Shown: positions 54,778 through 63,726 of the stretch, in pieces
Layout of the letters: every line of letters starts with the position of its first letter
Position numbering within the stretch: the stretch's first letter is position 1
NCBI RefSeq assembly: GCF_029023785.1
Contig: NZ_CP118955.1
Location: forward strand, 186,001-250,000
DNA: 64,000 nucleotides
Direction: 5' to 3'
Source: Enterococcus faecium
Lineage (GTDB): Bacteria > Bacillota > Bacilli > Lactobacillales > Enterococcaceae
Notes under the pieces: generated by a model
Database searches by the model: none
What the model was told of the DNA's origin: nothing
What the model saw: only the letters and a program-made list of their open reading frames with translations
Made by a program: the position numbers and the translations under genes

Positions 54778-55857
54778 ATGGAAGAAAAAACATTTCAACG
54801 AATCAAAGAGTTAACAGAATTACAAGGAACAAGCGGTTTTGAACAAGATGTTCGCGCTTATATGGAAAGTCATATGGAACCGCTGGTAGATGAGTTACAG
54901 TTAGATGGTTTGGGCGGCATTTTTGGTCTGCGCCATCATGAAGAAGCGGATGCACCCCGTGTAATGGTCGCAGCACATATGGATGAAGTCGGATTCATGC
55001 TGACACAAATCCAAGAAAACGGGCTTTTTAAAGTCGTACCTCTAGGCGGCTGGAATCCTTACGTTGTTTCTGCTCAGCGTTTTACACTTAAAACCTCTAC
55101 TGGTAAGAATTATCCATGTATTTCTTCTTCCGTTCCCCCACATTTATTGCGAGGAACAAGCGGACAAAAATCAGTAGAAGTAACCGATATTTTGTTCGAT
55201 GCTGGGTTTGAATCAAGAGAAGAGGCAATGAGTTACGGTGTCCTTCCAGGAGACACAATCGTTCCTTACGCTGAAACGATCAAAACAGCCAACGGAAAGA
55301 ATATTATCAGTAAATCATGGGACAACCGCTATGGCTGTACAATGGTATTAGAAGCTTTAGAAGCGTTGCAAAATGAAACATTAGGTCATACATTGATTGC
55401 AGGCGCGAATGTCCAGGAAGAAGTAGGCTTGCGTGGTTCTAAAGCTTCTGTCAATAAATTCAAGCCAGATCTGTTCTTTGCAGTAGACTGCTCTGCAGCA
55501 GATGATACAGTGACGAAAAATGGCACATTCGGACATTTAGGAGAAGGTACATTGATGCGTATCCAAGATCCAGGTTTGATCATGCTTCCTCGTTTGCGCG
55601 AGTACTTGCTGGATATCGCTGAAACAAACAATATCCCTTATCAATACTTTGTTTCAAAAGGCGGTACAGATGCAGGTGCTGCTCATACACAAAACGAAGG
55701 AATCCCAAGTACAGTGATTGGCGTAGTGGGACGTTATATCCATACGCATCAAACGATGTTCAGTATTCGCGATTTTGAAGCTGCACGAGAAATGTTGATT
55801 CAAACACTGAAAGGTTTGGATAAATCAACAGTGAATACGATCGTATACGGAAAATAA
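54778..55857 (+). CDS. M42 family glutamyl aminopeptidase PepA-like
   Basis: 359 residues. Co-catalytic metal ligands are recognisable: VAAHMDEVGF (His/Asp), SKSWDNRYGC (Asp), NVQEEVGLRG (catalytic Glu-Glu), FAVDCSAADD (Asp) and GRYIHTHQTMF (His). Cytosolic tetrahedral peptidase for acidic N-termini. ATG 54778 is certain because a TAG precedes it in frame, yet the only Shine-Dalgarno (GAGAGGAG) is ~28 bases upstream with a small hairpin in between. Confidence 0.9.
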   Translation: MEEKTFQRIKELTELQGTSGFEQDVRAYMESHMEPLVDELQLDGLGGIFGLRHHEEADAPRVMVAAHMDEVGFMLTQIQENGLFKVVPLGGWNPYVVSAQRFTLKTSTGKNYPCISSSVPPHLLRGTSGQKSVEVTDILFDAGFESREEAMSYGVLPGDTIVPYAETIKTANGKNIISKSWDNRYGCTMVLEALEALQNETLGHTLIAGANVQEEVGLRGSKASVNKFKPDLFFAVDCSAADDTVTKNGTFGHLGEGTLMRIQDPGLIMLPRLREYLLDIAETNNIPYQYFVSKGGTDAGAAHTQNEGIPSTVIGVVGRYIHTHQTMFSIRDFEAAREMLIQTLKGLDKSTVNTIVYGK

Positions 55858-55874
55858 TGCGATAGTGAAACTAT

Positions 55875-55914
55875 AAAATCTGGCAAAAGATTGCTTTTTG
55901 CCAGATTTTTTTTA
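55875..55914 (+). terminator. Terminator of the M42 peptidase gene
   Basis: AAAATCTGGCAAAA-GATTGC-TTTTTGCCAGATTTTTTTT. Confidence 0.85.
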
Positions 55915-56000
55915 TAAAAAGAGGATCAATGTTTGTTAGTTCGAAAGAAAGGTGTATAATTTAATTGAAAAATACATAAACAGAAAGTAGAGGACAAAGA

Positions 56001-56321
56001 ATGATTATCCCAAATAGTTTAGAAGAATTAGCAGGCTACGTAGAAACTGGAAAGAGTGTATTTTTCTTTACTGCCGGCTGGTGCGGAGACTGCCGTTTTA
56101 TCAAACCGCAAATGCCTGAAATTGAAAATGACTTTTCTGATTGGCAATTTATTGAAGTAGACCGTGACAAGTACATAGATGTAGCCGCTGAATGGAACAT
56201 TTTTGGTATCCCAAGTTTTGTCGTGATCCAAGACGGAAAAGAATTAGGTCGTCTAGTGAATAAAGATCGTAAAACAAAACAGGAAATCGAATCGTTCCTA
56301 GAAAGTGTAACAAAAGGCTGA
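56001..56321 (+). CDS. Thioredoxin-family protein
   Basis: 106 residues. Redox site GWCGDCRFIKPQM (C-G-D-C rather than the classical C-G-P-C) and cis-Pro in GIPSFVVI; overall length fits thioredoxin. Likely a specialised reductase or YtpP-like protein. 21 bases before the universal stress protein gene, so co-transcribed and probably stress related. Confidence 0.87.
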   Translation: MIIPNSLEELAGYVETGKSVFFFTAGWCGDCRFIKPQMPEIENDFSDWQFIEVDRDKYIDVAAEWNIFGIPSFVVIQDGKELGRLVNKDRKTKQEIESFLESVTKG

Positions 56322-56342
56322 CATCTGTTAGGAGGGGTCAAG

Positions 56343-56807
56343 ATGAATCAAGAATATAAGAATATTTTAGTAGGTATCGACGGTAGTGAACAAGCACTTG
56401 CTGCTTTCAAAAAAGCGGTAGAAGTGGCTCGCCGTAATAATGGGAAAGTATATGTAGCAAACGTAATCGATCAGCAATTTTATAACTTTATGGGCTATGC
56501 ACCTATTGATCAAAATCTAGTCGATCAGCAAACTGAAACAGCCAAGGAAATGATCGAAGAATGTAAAGAATATGGGAAATCTGTTGATTACACAAATATA
56601 GAAGGAATTATTGCATATGGTTCTGTTCGTGAATCCATGGCAGTCAAATTGCCAAAAAAATATGAGATCGATCTAATCATGGTTGGGCAGTCAGGTCTAA
56701 ATGCAGTCGAACGCTTTATGACAGGAAGTGTAGCCAGCTACGTGATACGTCATTCACCTTGTGATGTCTTGATCGTTTCTGACGAAGAAGAACAGCCAAG
56801 TAATTAA
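56343..56807 (+). CDS. Universal stress protein (UspA family)
   Basis: 154 residues: NILVGIDGSEQALAAFKKAVE at the start, VYVANVIDQQ, and ATP-binding signature VGQSGLNAVERFMTGSVASYV (G-2x-G-9x-G-S) ending PCDVLIVSDE. Function in stress survival, exact role unknown. AGGAGGGG ribosome site. Confidence 0.92.
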   Translation: MNQEYKNILVGIDGSEQALAAFKKAVEVARRNNGKVYVANVIDQQFYNFMGYAPIDQNLVDQQTETAKEMIEECKEYGKSVDYTNIEGIIAYGSVRESMAVKLPKKYEIDLIMVGQSGLNAVERFMTGSVASYVIRHSPCDVLIVSDEEEQPSN

Positions 56808-56853
56808 GCAAGTGGAACTTGTACGACCTTTTTAATCAATTAACTAAAACAGT

Positions 56854-56920
56854 AAAGGGACTGTGACAAAAGTCTTGTCACAGTCCCTTGTTACGAATAA
56901 ATGGTGTTCCAGAAGAGGCT
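56854..56920 (+). terminator. Terminator plus repeat fragment after the stress protein gene
   Basis: AAGGGACTGTGACA-AAAGTCT-TGTCACAGTCCCTT (56854-56890) is a perfect stem without a clear T-run. ACGAATAAATGGTGTTCCAGAAGAG follows and echoes the AATAAACGGTGTTC end of the modules at 13620 and 48715. Confidence 0.65.
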
Positions 56921-57011
56921 TCTTCGGAAATAAAGCATGAAAAAAATTTCATGCAGTGAATGCAATTTTTTGTTAAGATAAATCTCAGCAAAGGATAATG
57001 GAGGAAAGAAC

Positions 57012-57617
57012 ATGATTTTTGCTTATAACAAAGCACACGTCGGAGACACCTTGATGGTTATTATAGCCGACGATAAAGGAACAGAAAACACTGTTGAACG
57101 CAAATGGAATGTTGCTCGGATCAAAGATGAACAAGGTCAAGTTGTTGCTTGGAACTTTTTCCATATCTCCGATCATCTAACAATCGAAGGGAACGGCCAA
57201 GTAAGCTTAACAGATGAGGAATTAGCGAAATTGAATCGATTGATCAAAGAAGCAGGATTCGAAGAACAGCTTGAAGCTGATCATGAACCGAAGATCGTTG
57301 TCGGGTACGTAAAAACATGCGTCCCACATCCTGATTCTGACCATTTATCGATTACTGAGACAGAAGTAGACAATGGTACAGTATTGCAAATCGTTTGCGG
57401 TGCACCCAATATCGAAGCTGGACAAAAAGTTGTCGTTGCAAAACCAGGAGCTATGATGCCAGATGGAATGATGATCTGGCCAGGAACTTTGCGAGGGGTA
57501 GATAGCTATGGAATGATCTGTTCCGCTCGTGAATTGCATTTGCCAAATGCTCCAGCAAAAAAAGGAATCTTAGTATTGCCTGAGGATGCCGTAGTCGGAG
57601 AAGCATTTCCAAAATAA
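57012..57617 (+). CDS. ytpR: YtpR-type tRNA-binding protein
   Basis: 201 residues. N-terminal DUF4479-like part (FAYNKAHVGDTLMVI) and C-terminal OB-fold EMAP/tRNA-binding domain as in PheT: VGYVKTCVPHPDSDHL, VCGAPNIEAGQKVVVA, GTLRGVDSYGMICSARELHL. Cytosolic, RNA-binding; precise role unknown. GGAGGAAAG upstream of ATG 57012. Confidence 0.9.
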   Translation: MIFAYNKAHVGDTLMVIIADDKGTENTVERKWNVARIKDEQGQVVAWNFFHISDHLTIEGNGQVSLTDEELAKLNRLIKEAGFEEQLEADHEPKIVVGYVKTCVPHPDSDHLSITETEVDNGTVLQIVCGAPNIEAGQKVVVAKPGAMMPDGMMIWPGTLRGVDSYGMICSARELHLPNAPAKKGILVLPEDAVVGEAFPK

Positions 57618-57657
57618 AGAGGTTGTGACAAGTCTTTGTCACAACCTCTTTTTTATT
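57617..57657. terminator. Terminator between ytpR and htrA
   Basis: AAAGAGGTTGTGACA-AGTCT-TTGTCACAACCTCTTTTTT. The arm is the opening GAGGTTGTGA of the intergenic repeats. Confidence 0.85.
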
Positions 57658-58945
57658 AATTTTCACTATTTTGATTTTGTTTTAATGCCGATTGATCGAT
57701 CGTCAATTCAACAGTAGTTGTTTTTTCTTTCGAGCCTTCATAGTAAGTGATTTTGACAGAATCTCCCACTTTTTTCTTATACAAAGCAGATTGAAGTTCT
57801 ACACCAGAAGAAACTTCTTTGTCATCGATCTTAGTAATGACGTCGTATTGTTTCAATCCAGCTTTTTCAGCCGGTGTAGCTGTTTGGACATTTGTCACGA
57901 TGACACCGTTAGTTACAGATGAAGGAATCTTCAAGATTTGTTCTTGTTGCTGAGTAGAAACGGCAGATAAGTCGACCATTGTGATACCTAGAGCTGGACG
58001 TGTCACTTTTCCGTCTTTTTCCAGTTGATTGATGATATTCACTACATCGTTACTTGGAATAGCAAATCCCATTCCTTCTACGCTTACATTAGAAGTAGAT
58101 TCAGAAGTACTTGCGATCTTACTTGAGTTGATACCGATAACTTGTCCTTCGATATTAACTAAAGGACCACCAGAATTTCCAGGGTTGATTGCTGCATCTG
58201 TTTGGATCGCATTGATATTGACTGTTTCGTTCGATTCATTCGTACTTGTCACTTGTCGGTTCAAGGAAGAAATGATTCCTGAAGTGACAGAATTTGCATA
58301 TTCAGATCCTAGTGGGGAACCAATCGCAATCGCAGGCTCACCAACCTTCAGAGCACTTGAGTCACCAAAAGAGGCAACTGTTTCGACTTTGTCTGAATTG
58401 ATCTTCAACACCGCTAAATCTGAATAAGCATCTGTTCCAACTAATTCAGCTTTTACCTTCGTACCGTCTTTCATCAAGACTTCAAGACCTTGCTGGCCAT
58501 CTACTACGTGATTATTCGTGACTACATAAGCAGTATTCCCGTCTTTTTTGTAGATCACGCCGCTTCCTTCACTATAAGCTTCCAAATTACTATCATCTGA
58601 GCTGCTACTTTCTTCTTGCTGCCCGAATAGTCCGCCAAAACCGCTTGATTGGTTTTGACTTTGTAAGTTGATAACAGAAACGACAGCGTCTTGAACTTTA
58701 TCTACCGCTTTGGTGATATCAGAATCTACATTGACTTTGACATTTTCCACAACTGTTTCACCGGCAGAATTCTGATTGCCGCTTGTAGCAGTAGAACTAT
58801 TGTTGCCAGTGCCCATCGCTGCATAAAAAATGCCAGCTGTCAGTAGTCCTCCAACGATCCCTCCAACAAGCCCCAGACCTAACTTACGCCAGAGGCTATT
58901 ATTTTTACTTTTTTTCATCTTTGGTGTCACATTTTTTCTATCCAT
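57656..58945 (-). CDS. htrA: HtrA/DegP-type serine protease
   Basis: 429 residues from ATG 58945; the in-frame TTG 58960 lies inside the ribosome site GGAGGAGG. One N-terminal membrane anchor (residues ~22-44), Ser/Asn/Gly-rich linker, trypsin-like domain with His146 (TNNHVVDG), Asp176 (SDLAVLKI) and Ser258 (NPGNSGGP), and one C-terminal PDZ domain ([19 protein letters not shown]). Surface quality-control protease. Divergent from rlmH across a DnaA-box cluster. Confidence 0.94.
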   Translation of the reverse strand: MDRKNVTPKMKKSKNNSLWRKLGLGLVGGIVGGLLTAGIFYAAMGTGNNSSTATSGNQNSAGETVVENVKVNVDSDITKAVDKVQDAVVSVINLQSQNQSSGFGGLFGQQEESSSSDDSNLEAYSEGSGVIYKKDGNTAYVVTNNHVVDGQQGLEVLMKDGTKVKAELVGTDAYSDLAVLKINSDKVETVASFGDSSALKVGEPAIAIGSPLGSEYANSVTSGIISSLNRQVTSTNESNETVNINAIQTDAAINPGNSGGPLVNIEGQVIGINSSKIASTSESTSNVSVEGMGFAIPSNDVVNIINQLEKDGKVTRPALGITMVDLSAVSTQQQEQILKIPSSVTNGVIVTNVQTATPAEKAGLKQYDVITKIDDKEVSSGVELQSALYKKKVGDSVKITYYEGSKEKTTTVELTIDQSALKQNQNSEN

Positions 58946-59086
58946 GTGTTCCTCCTCCAATTACATTCATTTATCTACTGTTAGTATAGTCTTATTTGTT
59001 GACTTTAGTCTACTTTGAGACTGTGAACTTTTTATGAAAAACTTTAGGAAAAATCATTGTTTTCAGATGAAAATATTTGATTTTCT

Positions 59087-59269
59087 TTTTCCACAGATAC
59101 TGTGTAAAACTACGCGGATAGGATTGGAAAAATAAGGGATAAAACATATCCACAGCCTGTGTATAAAGTGGATAAATTCTTATAAAACGTATGTTTGCCT
59201 AATGAATGTGATGAAATAAGGTAAAATAACACTGTTTTCTGTGGATAAACCTGTGGATGTTGTGCATAA
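59087..59269. promoter_or_regulatory. Cluster of DnaA boxes between htrA and rlmH
   Basis: Perfect TGTGNATAA boxes at 59158-59166 (TGTGTATAA), 59240-59248 (TGTGGATAA) and 59261-59269 (TGTGCATAA). One-mismatch boxes at 59087-59095, 59101-59109, 59146-59154 and 59167-59175. The spacing is irregular and the DNA AT-rich. This density is origin-like or a DnaA-controlled promoter; dnaA itself is not in the window. Confidence 0.7.
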
Positions 59270-59372
59270 CTGTTGGGGAAATCTTTTTAACAAAAATAGC
59301 CAAAATAAACATATAGACGAAAAAATTGATTATAATAAACAAAGTGAGCATGAAGACCAAAGGAGAGAAAAC

Positions 59373-59852
59373 ATGAATATCAAAATTATCTCAGTAGGAA
59401 AATTAAAAGAAAAATACCTGATCCAAGGTATCAATGAGTATGTCAAACGGCTGAATGCCTATGCAAAAATCGAATTGATCGAAGTTCCTGACGAAAAAGC
59501 CCCGGAGAATTTAAGCGAAGCGCAAATGAGACAAGTAAAAGAAAAAGAAGGGGAACGGATCTTAGCGAAAATCAAAGAACAAGAATACGTCTATGCCTTA
59601 GCAATTGAAGGGAAAAATCCTACAAGTGAATCTTTTGCTAAACAAATCGACCAATTAGGTATCCAAGGAAAAAGCCACCTTGTTTTTGTTATCGGCGGCT
59701 CTTTAGGACTCAGCGAAGCCGTCATGAAAAGAAGCAATGCTCAGATCTCTTTTGGAAAAATGACGTATCCACATCAATTGATGCGTCTGATCCTTGTCGA
59801 GCAAATCTACCGTGCCTTCCGGATCAATGCGGGGGCGCCTTATCATAAGTGA
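59373..59852 (+). CDS. rlmH: 23S rRNA pseudouridine-1915 N3-methyltransferase RlmH
   Basis: 159 residues from ATG 59373 (AAAGGAGAGAAAAC upstream; the longer frame from 59241 runs through DnaA boxes by chance). SPOUT fold: [16 protein letters not shown] start, [28 protein letters not shown] (SAM knot) and [20 protein letters not shown], the standard C-terminus ending near PYHK. Full length and intact. Confidence 0.96.
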   Translation: MNIKIISVGKLKEKYLIQGINEYVKRLNAYAKIELIEVPDEKAPENLSEAQMRQVKEKEGERILAKIKEQEYVYALAIEGKNPTSESFAKQIDQLGIQGKSHLVFVIGGSLGLSEAVMKRSNAQISFGKMTYPHQLMRLILVEQIYRAFRINAGAPYHK

Positions 59853-59936
59853 TGCGGTTTTTATCATTGATCCTAAAAATCTTAGCAAGACAAAAAGTAC
59901 GTAAGAAAGTAAAGACTAAATACTTCGGAGGAACAA

Positions 59937-60446
59937 ATGAATAACAATGATAGGTTATTGCGATTGCGTTATGCGATTGATTTGAAAGATACGGATTTGA
60001 TTAAAGCTTTTGAGCTAGGCGGTGTACCACTGACTAAAGAAGAAGCTCAGGCGGTACTGACCAAAGTACAGGATAAGAACAAAGATAATGCAGAAAATAA
60101 TGTGTATGAAAAAACCATCAACAACCAAGTTTTTGACGCATTCCTAAATGGCCTGATTCTCTTGGCGCGTGGTCCGCAAAAAGATAAGCCGATAGTAGAC
60201 ACGCCGCAAAAAAGCAAGGAAATCAAATATATCAACAATGTGTTGCTAAAAAAATTAAAAATCGCCTTGTCTATGACCACTGATGATATTTTAGACGTTT
60301 TTGCTGAGGCAGAAATCTATCCATCAAAAGGCGAAATCGGGGCATTTTTGAGAAAAGAAGGCCAACGAAATTTTAAGCCTTGCGGAGATAAATATATGCG
60401 TAATTTTCTCAAGGGGTTAGGAATTTATAATCGGAGAAAAGTATAA
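59937..60446 (+). CDS. YehS/DUF1456 family protein
   Basis: 169 residues. Two copies of a ~75-residue unit: NDRLLRLRYAIDLKDTDLIKAFELGGVPLTKEE... and NNVLLKKLKIALSMTTDDILDVFAEAEIYPSKGE..., each closing with F-L-x-GL. This internal duplication and the sequence itself match E. coli YehS as I remember it. Function unknown. GGAGGAACAA precedes ATG 59937. It is 84 bases downstream of rlmH. Confidence 0.85.
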   Translation: MNNNDRLLRLRYAIDLKDTDLIKAFELGGVPLTKEEAQAVLTKVQDKNKDNAENNVYEKTINNQVFDAFLNGLILLARGPQKDKPIVDTPQKSKEIKYINNVLLKKLKIALSMTTDDILDVFAEAEIYPSKGEIGAFLRKEGQRNFKPCGDKYMRNFLKGLGIYNRRKV

Positions 60447-60545
60447 AGAAATTTCATGAGAAATCAAAACAATGGTTGTTTTGATGAGAGCTAGTTTTTG
60501 TATGAGATTAAAATATTATCTTAATCGAGGAGCTGGATTGGTTTT

Positions 60546-61196
60546 ATGAATGATGAATATAAGAATGATGAAGATAAGATGCTTTTTGAAGAGATAGAGA
60601 ATCGATGTAGGCTCAATTTTGAGCTTCGGGGAAAGATGTCTTTAATACAACAAAAAAAGTATTTAGCGAATAAATCAGAGTTTACTCTGGGACATGTTGA
60701 AAAATTAATCTCGGATTGGATTAGTAGTAGAAGCGAATTTACAAAAATAAAACAGCCGATTAAATTTGACATGAAAAAACTTTTGTTAAATAAGAGTGAG
60801 ATAGGTAATAGAGATCAATATATTAGAGCTAAAGGGCAAGAAATAATTGATTCATTAGGTGAAATGAGGTCATACAATTATTTGTATGTAACACATAGAG
60901 CTGATGGAATGGTCATTACTGTGGGGAAATCTTCTTCTAATGATATTTTTTTAGATGGAGATCTTTTTTATCAACTCAATATAAATCACTTGTCTGGCAC
61001 TGAAAATATAATTTTAAGGACGGAATATGGCAATGAAATATTTGCAAAATATGATGAGATTTTAAAAAATTATTTAGACTGGGCTTGGATAATTCCGGTT
61101 GAGTCAGGAGATGCTAAGAAACTGGAGAGATTATTGGGCGATGAACTAATTAATAAAAAAGTAGCAATTTTAAATTATTATTCCCATAGACAATAA
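60546..61196 (+). CDS. AT-rich orphan protein, unknown
   Basis: 216 residues from ATG 60546 (CGAGGAGC about 18 bases upstream, rather distant). Charged, Lys/Asn/Ile-rich, no signal or membrane segment. Blocks such as NYLYVTHRADGMVITVGKSSS and LDWAWIIPVESGDAKKLERLLG look like genuine folded sequence; the Y-L-Y-V...V-G-K-S spacing faintly recalls a GIY-YIG nuclease core but lacks the rest of that motif. Base composition is more AT-rich than neighbours, suggesting recent acquisition. No function proposed. Confidence 0.7.
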   Translation: MNDEYKNDEDKMLFEEIENRCRLNFELRGKMSLIQQKKYLANKSEFTLGHVEKLISDWISSRSEFTKIKQPIKFDMKKLLLNKSEIGNRDQYIRAKGQEIIDSLGEMRSYNYLYVTHRADGMVITVGKSSSNDIFLDGDLFYQLNINHLSGTENIILRTEYGNEIFAKYDEILKNYLDWAWIIPVESGDAKKLERLLGDELINKKVAILNYYSHRQ

Positions 61197-61317
61197 AAGG
61201 CTATTTTTCATGATAATACTAGTTATAACTGTAAAAATGGAAGAAAATCTGGGAAAGAAGTTTTTAAATAAGTGTATTGTTCGATTTTAATAAATAATAA
61301 GCAATACCATCCGTCTG

Positions 61318-61329
61318 TGTTGCGCAACA
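61318..61329. repeat. Perfect 12-bp palindrome in an empty gap
   Basis: TGTTGCGCAACA. The 450-base gap 61197-61646 otherwise holds AT-rich DNA, a ten-codon ORF at 61450 and a promoter at 61594. The palindrome could be a regulator site or an insertion scar. Confidence 0.4.
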
Positions 61330-61593
61330 TCGTACTACAATGAATATTTTTTCACAAAAAGAAAATCATCCATCGAATGAATGGAAGGTTTTAGTATACA
61401 CGAGGTTAATGCCCCCTCTTTTATAATCAGAGGAGTGAGATTTTTTCTATGAATGTTTCTATTTTCTTATTGCTAGTCTAGTTTCTCTTACGATGAAATT
61501 GGGATTCTATTCCAGTTTTTATTGATTTGCTGATAAAATAACTTGAATGGTGGATATAAACATGATAAATAAGAGAAGAATAACAAAACGAGG

Positions 61594-61622
61594 TTGTGAA
61601 AAGATTCTCAAATGAGTATAAT
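61594..61622 (+). promoter_or_regulatory. Promoter of the panE gene, -35 within a repeat-like sequence
   Basis: TTGTGA (61594-61599), 17-base spacer, TATAAT (61617-61622), 25 bases before ATG 61647. The -35 box is part of GAGGTTGTGAAAAG, the opening phrase of the intergenic repeats. Confidence 0.65.
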
Positions 61623-61646
61623 AGAAAGAAAAAGGAGGAAGAATCA

Positions 61647-62585
61647 ATGAAAATAGCAATTGCAGGCGCTGGCGCAATGGGAAGTCGCTTTGGGTTGATG
61701 CTTCACCAAAGTGGGAACGAAGTATTATTAATCGATGGCTGGGCAGAACATGTCCAACAAATCAAAGAACATGGATTACAAGCAAATTTTAATGGTAAAG
61801 AGGTAGAAGCAAAACTACCAATCGTTCTTCAATCCGAAGTAGAAAAAGAAGATCAAGTTGATCTGATTATTCTATTTACCAAAGCGATGCAGCTGGAAAA
61901 AATGCTGCAGGATATCCAATCATTAATCAAAAAAGATACAGAGGTCTTATGTCTATTAAATGGTATCGGGCATGAAGATATTATTGAGAAATTTGTACCA
62001 ATGGAAAATATCTATATTGGAAATACCATGTGGACGGCAGGTCTTGAAGGTCCTGGTCAGGTCAAATTATTTGGAAGTGGTTCAGTAGAATTACAAAATT
62101 TAGGTGATGGAAAAGAAGCAGCTGCAAAAAAATTAGCAGACAAATTGTCTGAATCAGGATTAAATGCTCATTTTTCTGACAATATTCACTATTCTATTTA
62201 TCGCAAAGCATGTGTGAACGGAACAATGAACGGACTATGCACAATCTTAGACGTTAATATGGCTGAGCTAGGAAAAACATCGACTGCTCATAAAATGGTG
62301 GCGACGATTGTCAATGAGTTTGCCAAAGTAGCAGCAGTAGAGAAGATTGAACTAGATGTCCCAGAAGTCATTGCACATTGTGAATCTTGTTTTGACCCGG
62401 AAACAATTGGGTTACATTATCCTTCAATGTATCAAGACTTGATTAAGAACCATCGATTAACAGAAATCGATTATATCAATGGCGCAATTTCTAGAAAAGG
62501 GAAGAAATATGGTGTTGCGACGCCTTATTGTGATTTCTTGACTGAGCTTGTCCATGCAAAAGAAGATAGTTTGAACGTAAAATAA
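61647..62585 (+). CDS. panE: Ketopantoate reductase family protein (PanE/ApbA)
   Basis: 312 residues from ATG 61647 (AAAGGAGGAAG upstream; the longer frame from 61596 spans the promoter). N-terminal Rossmann motif KIAIAGAGAMGSRFGLML for NADPH, LLNGIGHED, GNTMWTAGLEGPG, and RKACVNGTMNGLCTILDVNM in the C-terminal domain, with catalytic Lys in that block. Reduces 2-dehydropantoate (coenzyme A pathway) or a related 2-keto acid. Twelve bases before a PTS-IIC-like membrane gene. Confidence 0.88.
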   Translation: MKIAIAGAGAMGSRFGLMLHQSGNEVLLIDGWAEHVQQIKEHGLQANFNGKEVEAKLPIVLQSEVEKEDQVDLIILFTKAMQLEKMLQDIQSLIKKDTEVLCLLNGIGHEDIIEKFVPMENIYIGNTMWTAGLEGPGQVKLFGSGSVELQNLGDGKEAAAKKLADKLSESGLNAHFSDNIHYSIYRKACVNGTMNGLCTILDVNMAELGKTSTAHKMVATIVNEFAKVAAVEKIELDVPEVIAHCESCFDPETIGLHYPSMYQDLIKNHRLTEIDYINGAISRKGKKYGVATPYCDFLTELVHAKEDSLNVK

Positions 62586-62597
62586 AGGAGAGATTGA

Positions 62598-63650
62598 ATG
62601 GAAACTTCACAAAAAATATCACCGAAAATTTTTCTGAATAAAGTCCTCGCTGGTACAGCAACAGGAATCATTATTGGATTGATTCCTAATGCAGTATTAG
62701 GTGCCATTTTAAAATATTTTAGTGCGTATCCCTTTGCGGTAACGATCGCACAGTTAGCAGTTATTTTTCAACTAGCAACACCTTTGATCATTGGTGGTTT
62801 GATTGCCTTACAATTTGGATTTGATCCGATGAGAATGATGGTTGTAGCCGGAGCTTCTTTTGTTGGTTCTGGTGTAGTCAAATTCACACCTGATTTGGGT
62901 GAAACGGGTGTTTACGTTGGTGCTGGTACAGGCGATATTATTAATACGATGCTGACAGCATCGATTGCTGTCGGGCTGATTTTACTGATTGGAAATAGTT
63001 TTGGGTCAGTGTCGATTGTGTTAACACCGATTGTTGTAGGTGTAGGTGCAGGTTTACTTGGTTTTTATTTATTCCCTTTTGTAACAGCAATTACTTCTGC
63101 AATTGGATCATTGATTAATAACTTCACTACCTTACAACCGCTGTTAATGTCTATCTTGATTGGTTGTTCCTTTGCCTTTTTGATTATCTCTCCTATTTCA
63201 ACAGTAGCAATCGGAATGGCAATCCAACTAGATGGTGTTTCTGCTGGTGCGGCTGCGATGGGCGTAGCTGCAACCACTTTTGTTTTAGTAGTGAACTCTT
63301 GGAAGGTTAATAAGTCAGGTGTGACAATTGCGATTGCTTTAGGCGCTATGAAGATGATGATGCCTAATTTATTTAGAAAACCTGTGATTCTTATTCCTTG
63401 TTTAGTTAGTGCAGTGATTACAGCTATTCCTGTCGCTCTATTTTCTATTTCAGGTACGCCTGCTTCTGCTGGTTTCGGCGTGGTCGGACTTGTTGGTCCG
63501 TTGGCTTCTTTAGATGCAGGGCTAAATGGCTTTCTTGTTGTTCTTTGTTGGTTAGTCATCCCTGTTTTTGCGGCACTAATTACTCAATTTTTATGCGAGA
63601 AAGTATTTAAACTGTATGATCGAGAAGAAGTCTTCAAATTTTTAGGCTAG
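62598..63650 (+). CDS. PTS-EIIC-like integral membrane protein
   Basis: 350 residues, about ten hydrophobic segments: IFLNKVLAGTATGIIIGLIPNAVLG, GGLIALQFGFDPMRMMVVAGASFVGSG, and the GVSAGAAAMGVAATTFVLVVNSWK block. This is the PTS_EIIC_2-type domain alone; no IIA or IIB domain is fused or adjacent, so it may not use phosphoryl transfer at all. Directly follows panE, suggesting transport of the reductase's substrate or product. That link is inference. Confidence 0.75.
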   Translation: METSQKISPKIFLNKVLAGTATGIIIGLIPNAVLGAILKYFSAYPFAVTIAQLAVIFQLATPLIIGGLIALQFGFDPMRMMVVAGASFVGSGVVKFTPDLGETGVYVGAGTGDIINTMLTASIAVGLILLIGNSFGSVSIVLTPIVVGVGAGLLGFYLFPFVTAITSAIGSLINNFTTLQPLLMSILIGCSFAFLIISPISTVAIGMAIQLDGVSAGAAAMGVAATTFVLVVNSWKVNKSGVTIAIALGAMKMMMPNLFRKPVILIPCLVSAVITAIPVALFSISGTPASAGFGVVGLVGPLASLDAGLNGFLVVLCWLVIPVFAALITQFLCEKVFKLYDREEVFKFLG

Positions 63651-63684
63651 TAGATTTTACTAAGAAATTTTCAATCAATGGATG

Positions 63685-63726
63685 CGTAAGTGAGATGTCA
63701 ACAACATCTGACTTACGTTTTTTTGC
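63685..63726 (+). terminator. Terminator of the panE operon
   Basis: CGTAAGTGAGATGT-CAACA-ACATCTGACTTACGTTTTTTT. Confidence 0.8.

Noticed and set aside
59241..59372. N-terminal extension of RlmH
   Set aside because: Frame is open only by chance across DnaA boxes; ATG 59373 has a ribosome site and gives the family's normal length of 159.
59820..59860. SCC-like attachment site at the rlmH 3' end
   Set aside because: The sequence resembles the staphylococcal site in part, but there is no second copy and no recombinase gene in the window.
60870..60950. GIY-YIG nuclease domain in the orphan protein
   Set aside because: Only a loose Y-L-Y-V / V-G-K-S resemblance; the conserved Arg and Glu of the family are not evident in register.
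61450..61482. Ten-codon ORF that could be an Fst-like type I toxin
   Set aside because: Too short and lacks the charged C-terminus of known toxins; no convincing antisense RNA or paired repeats were found.
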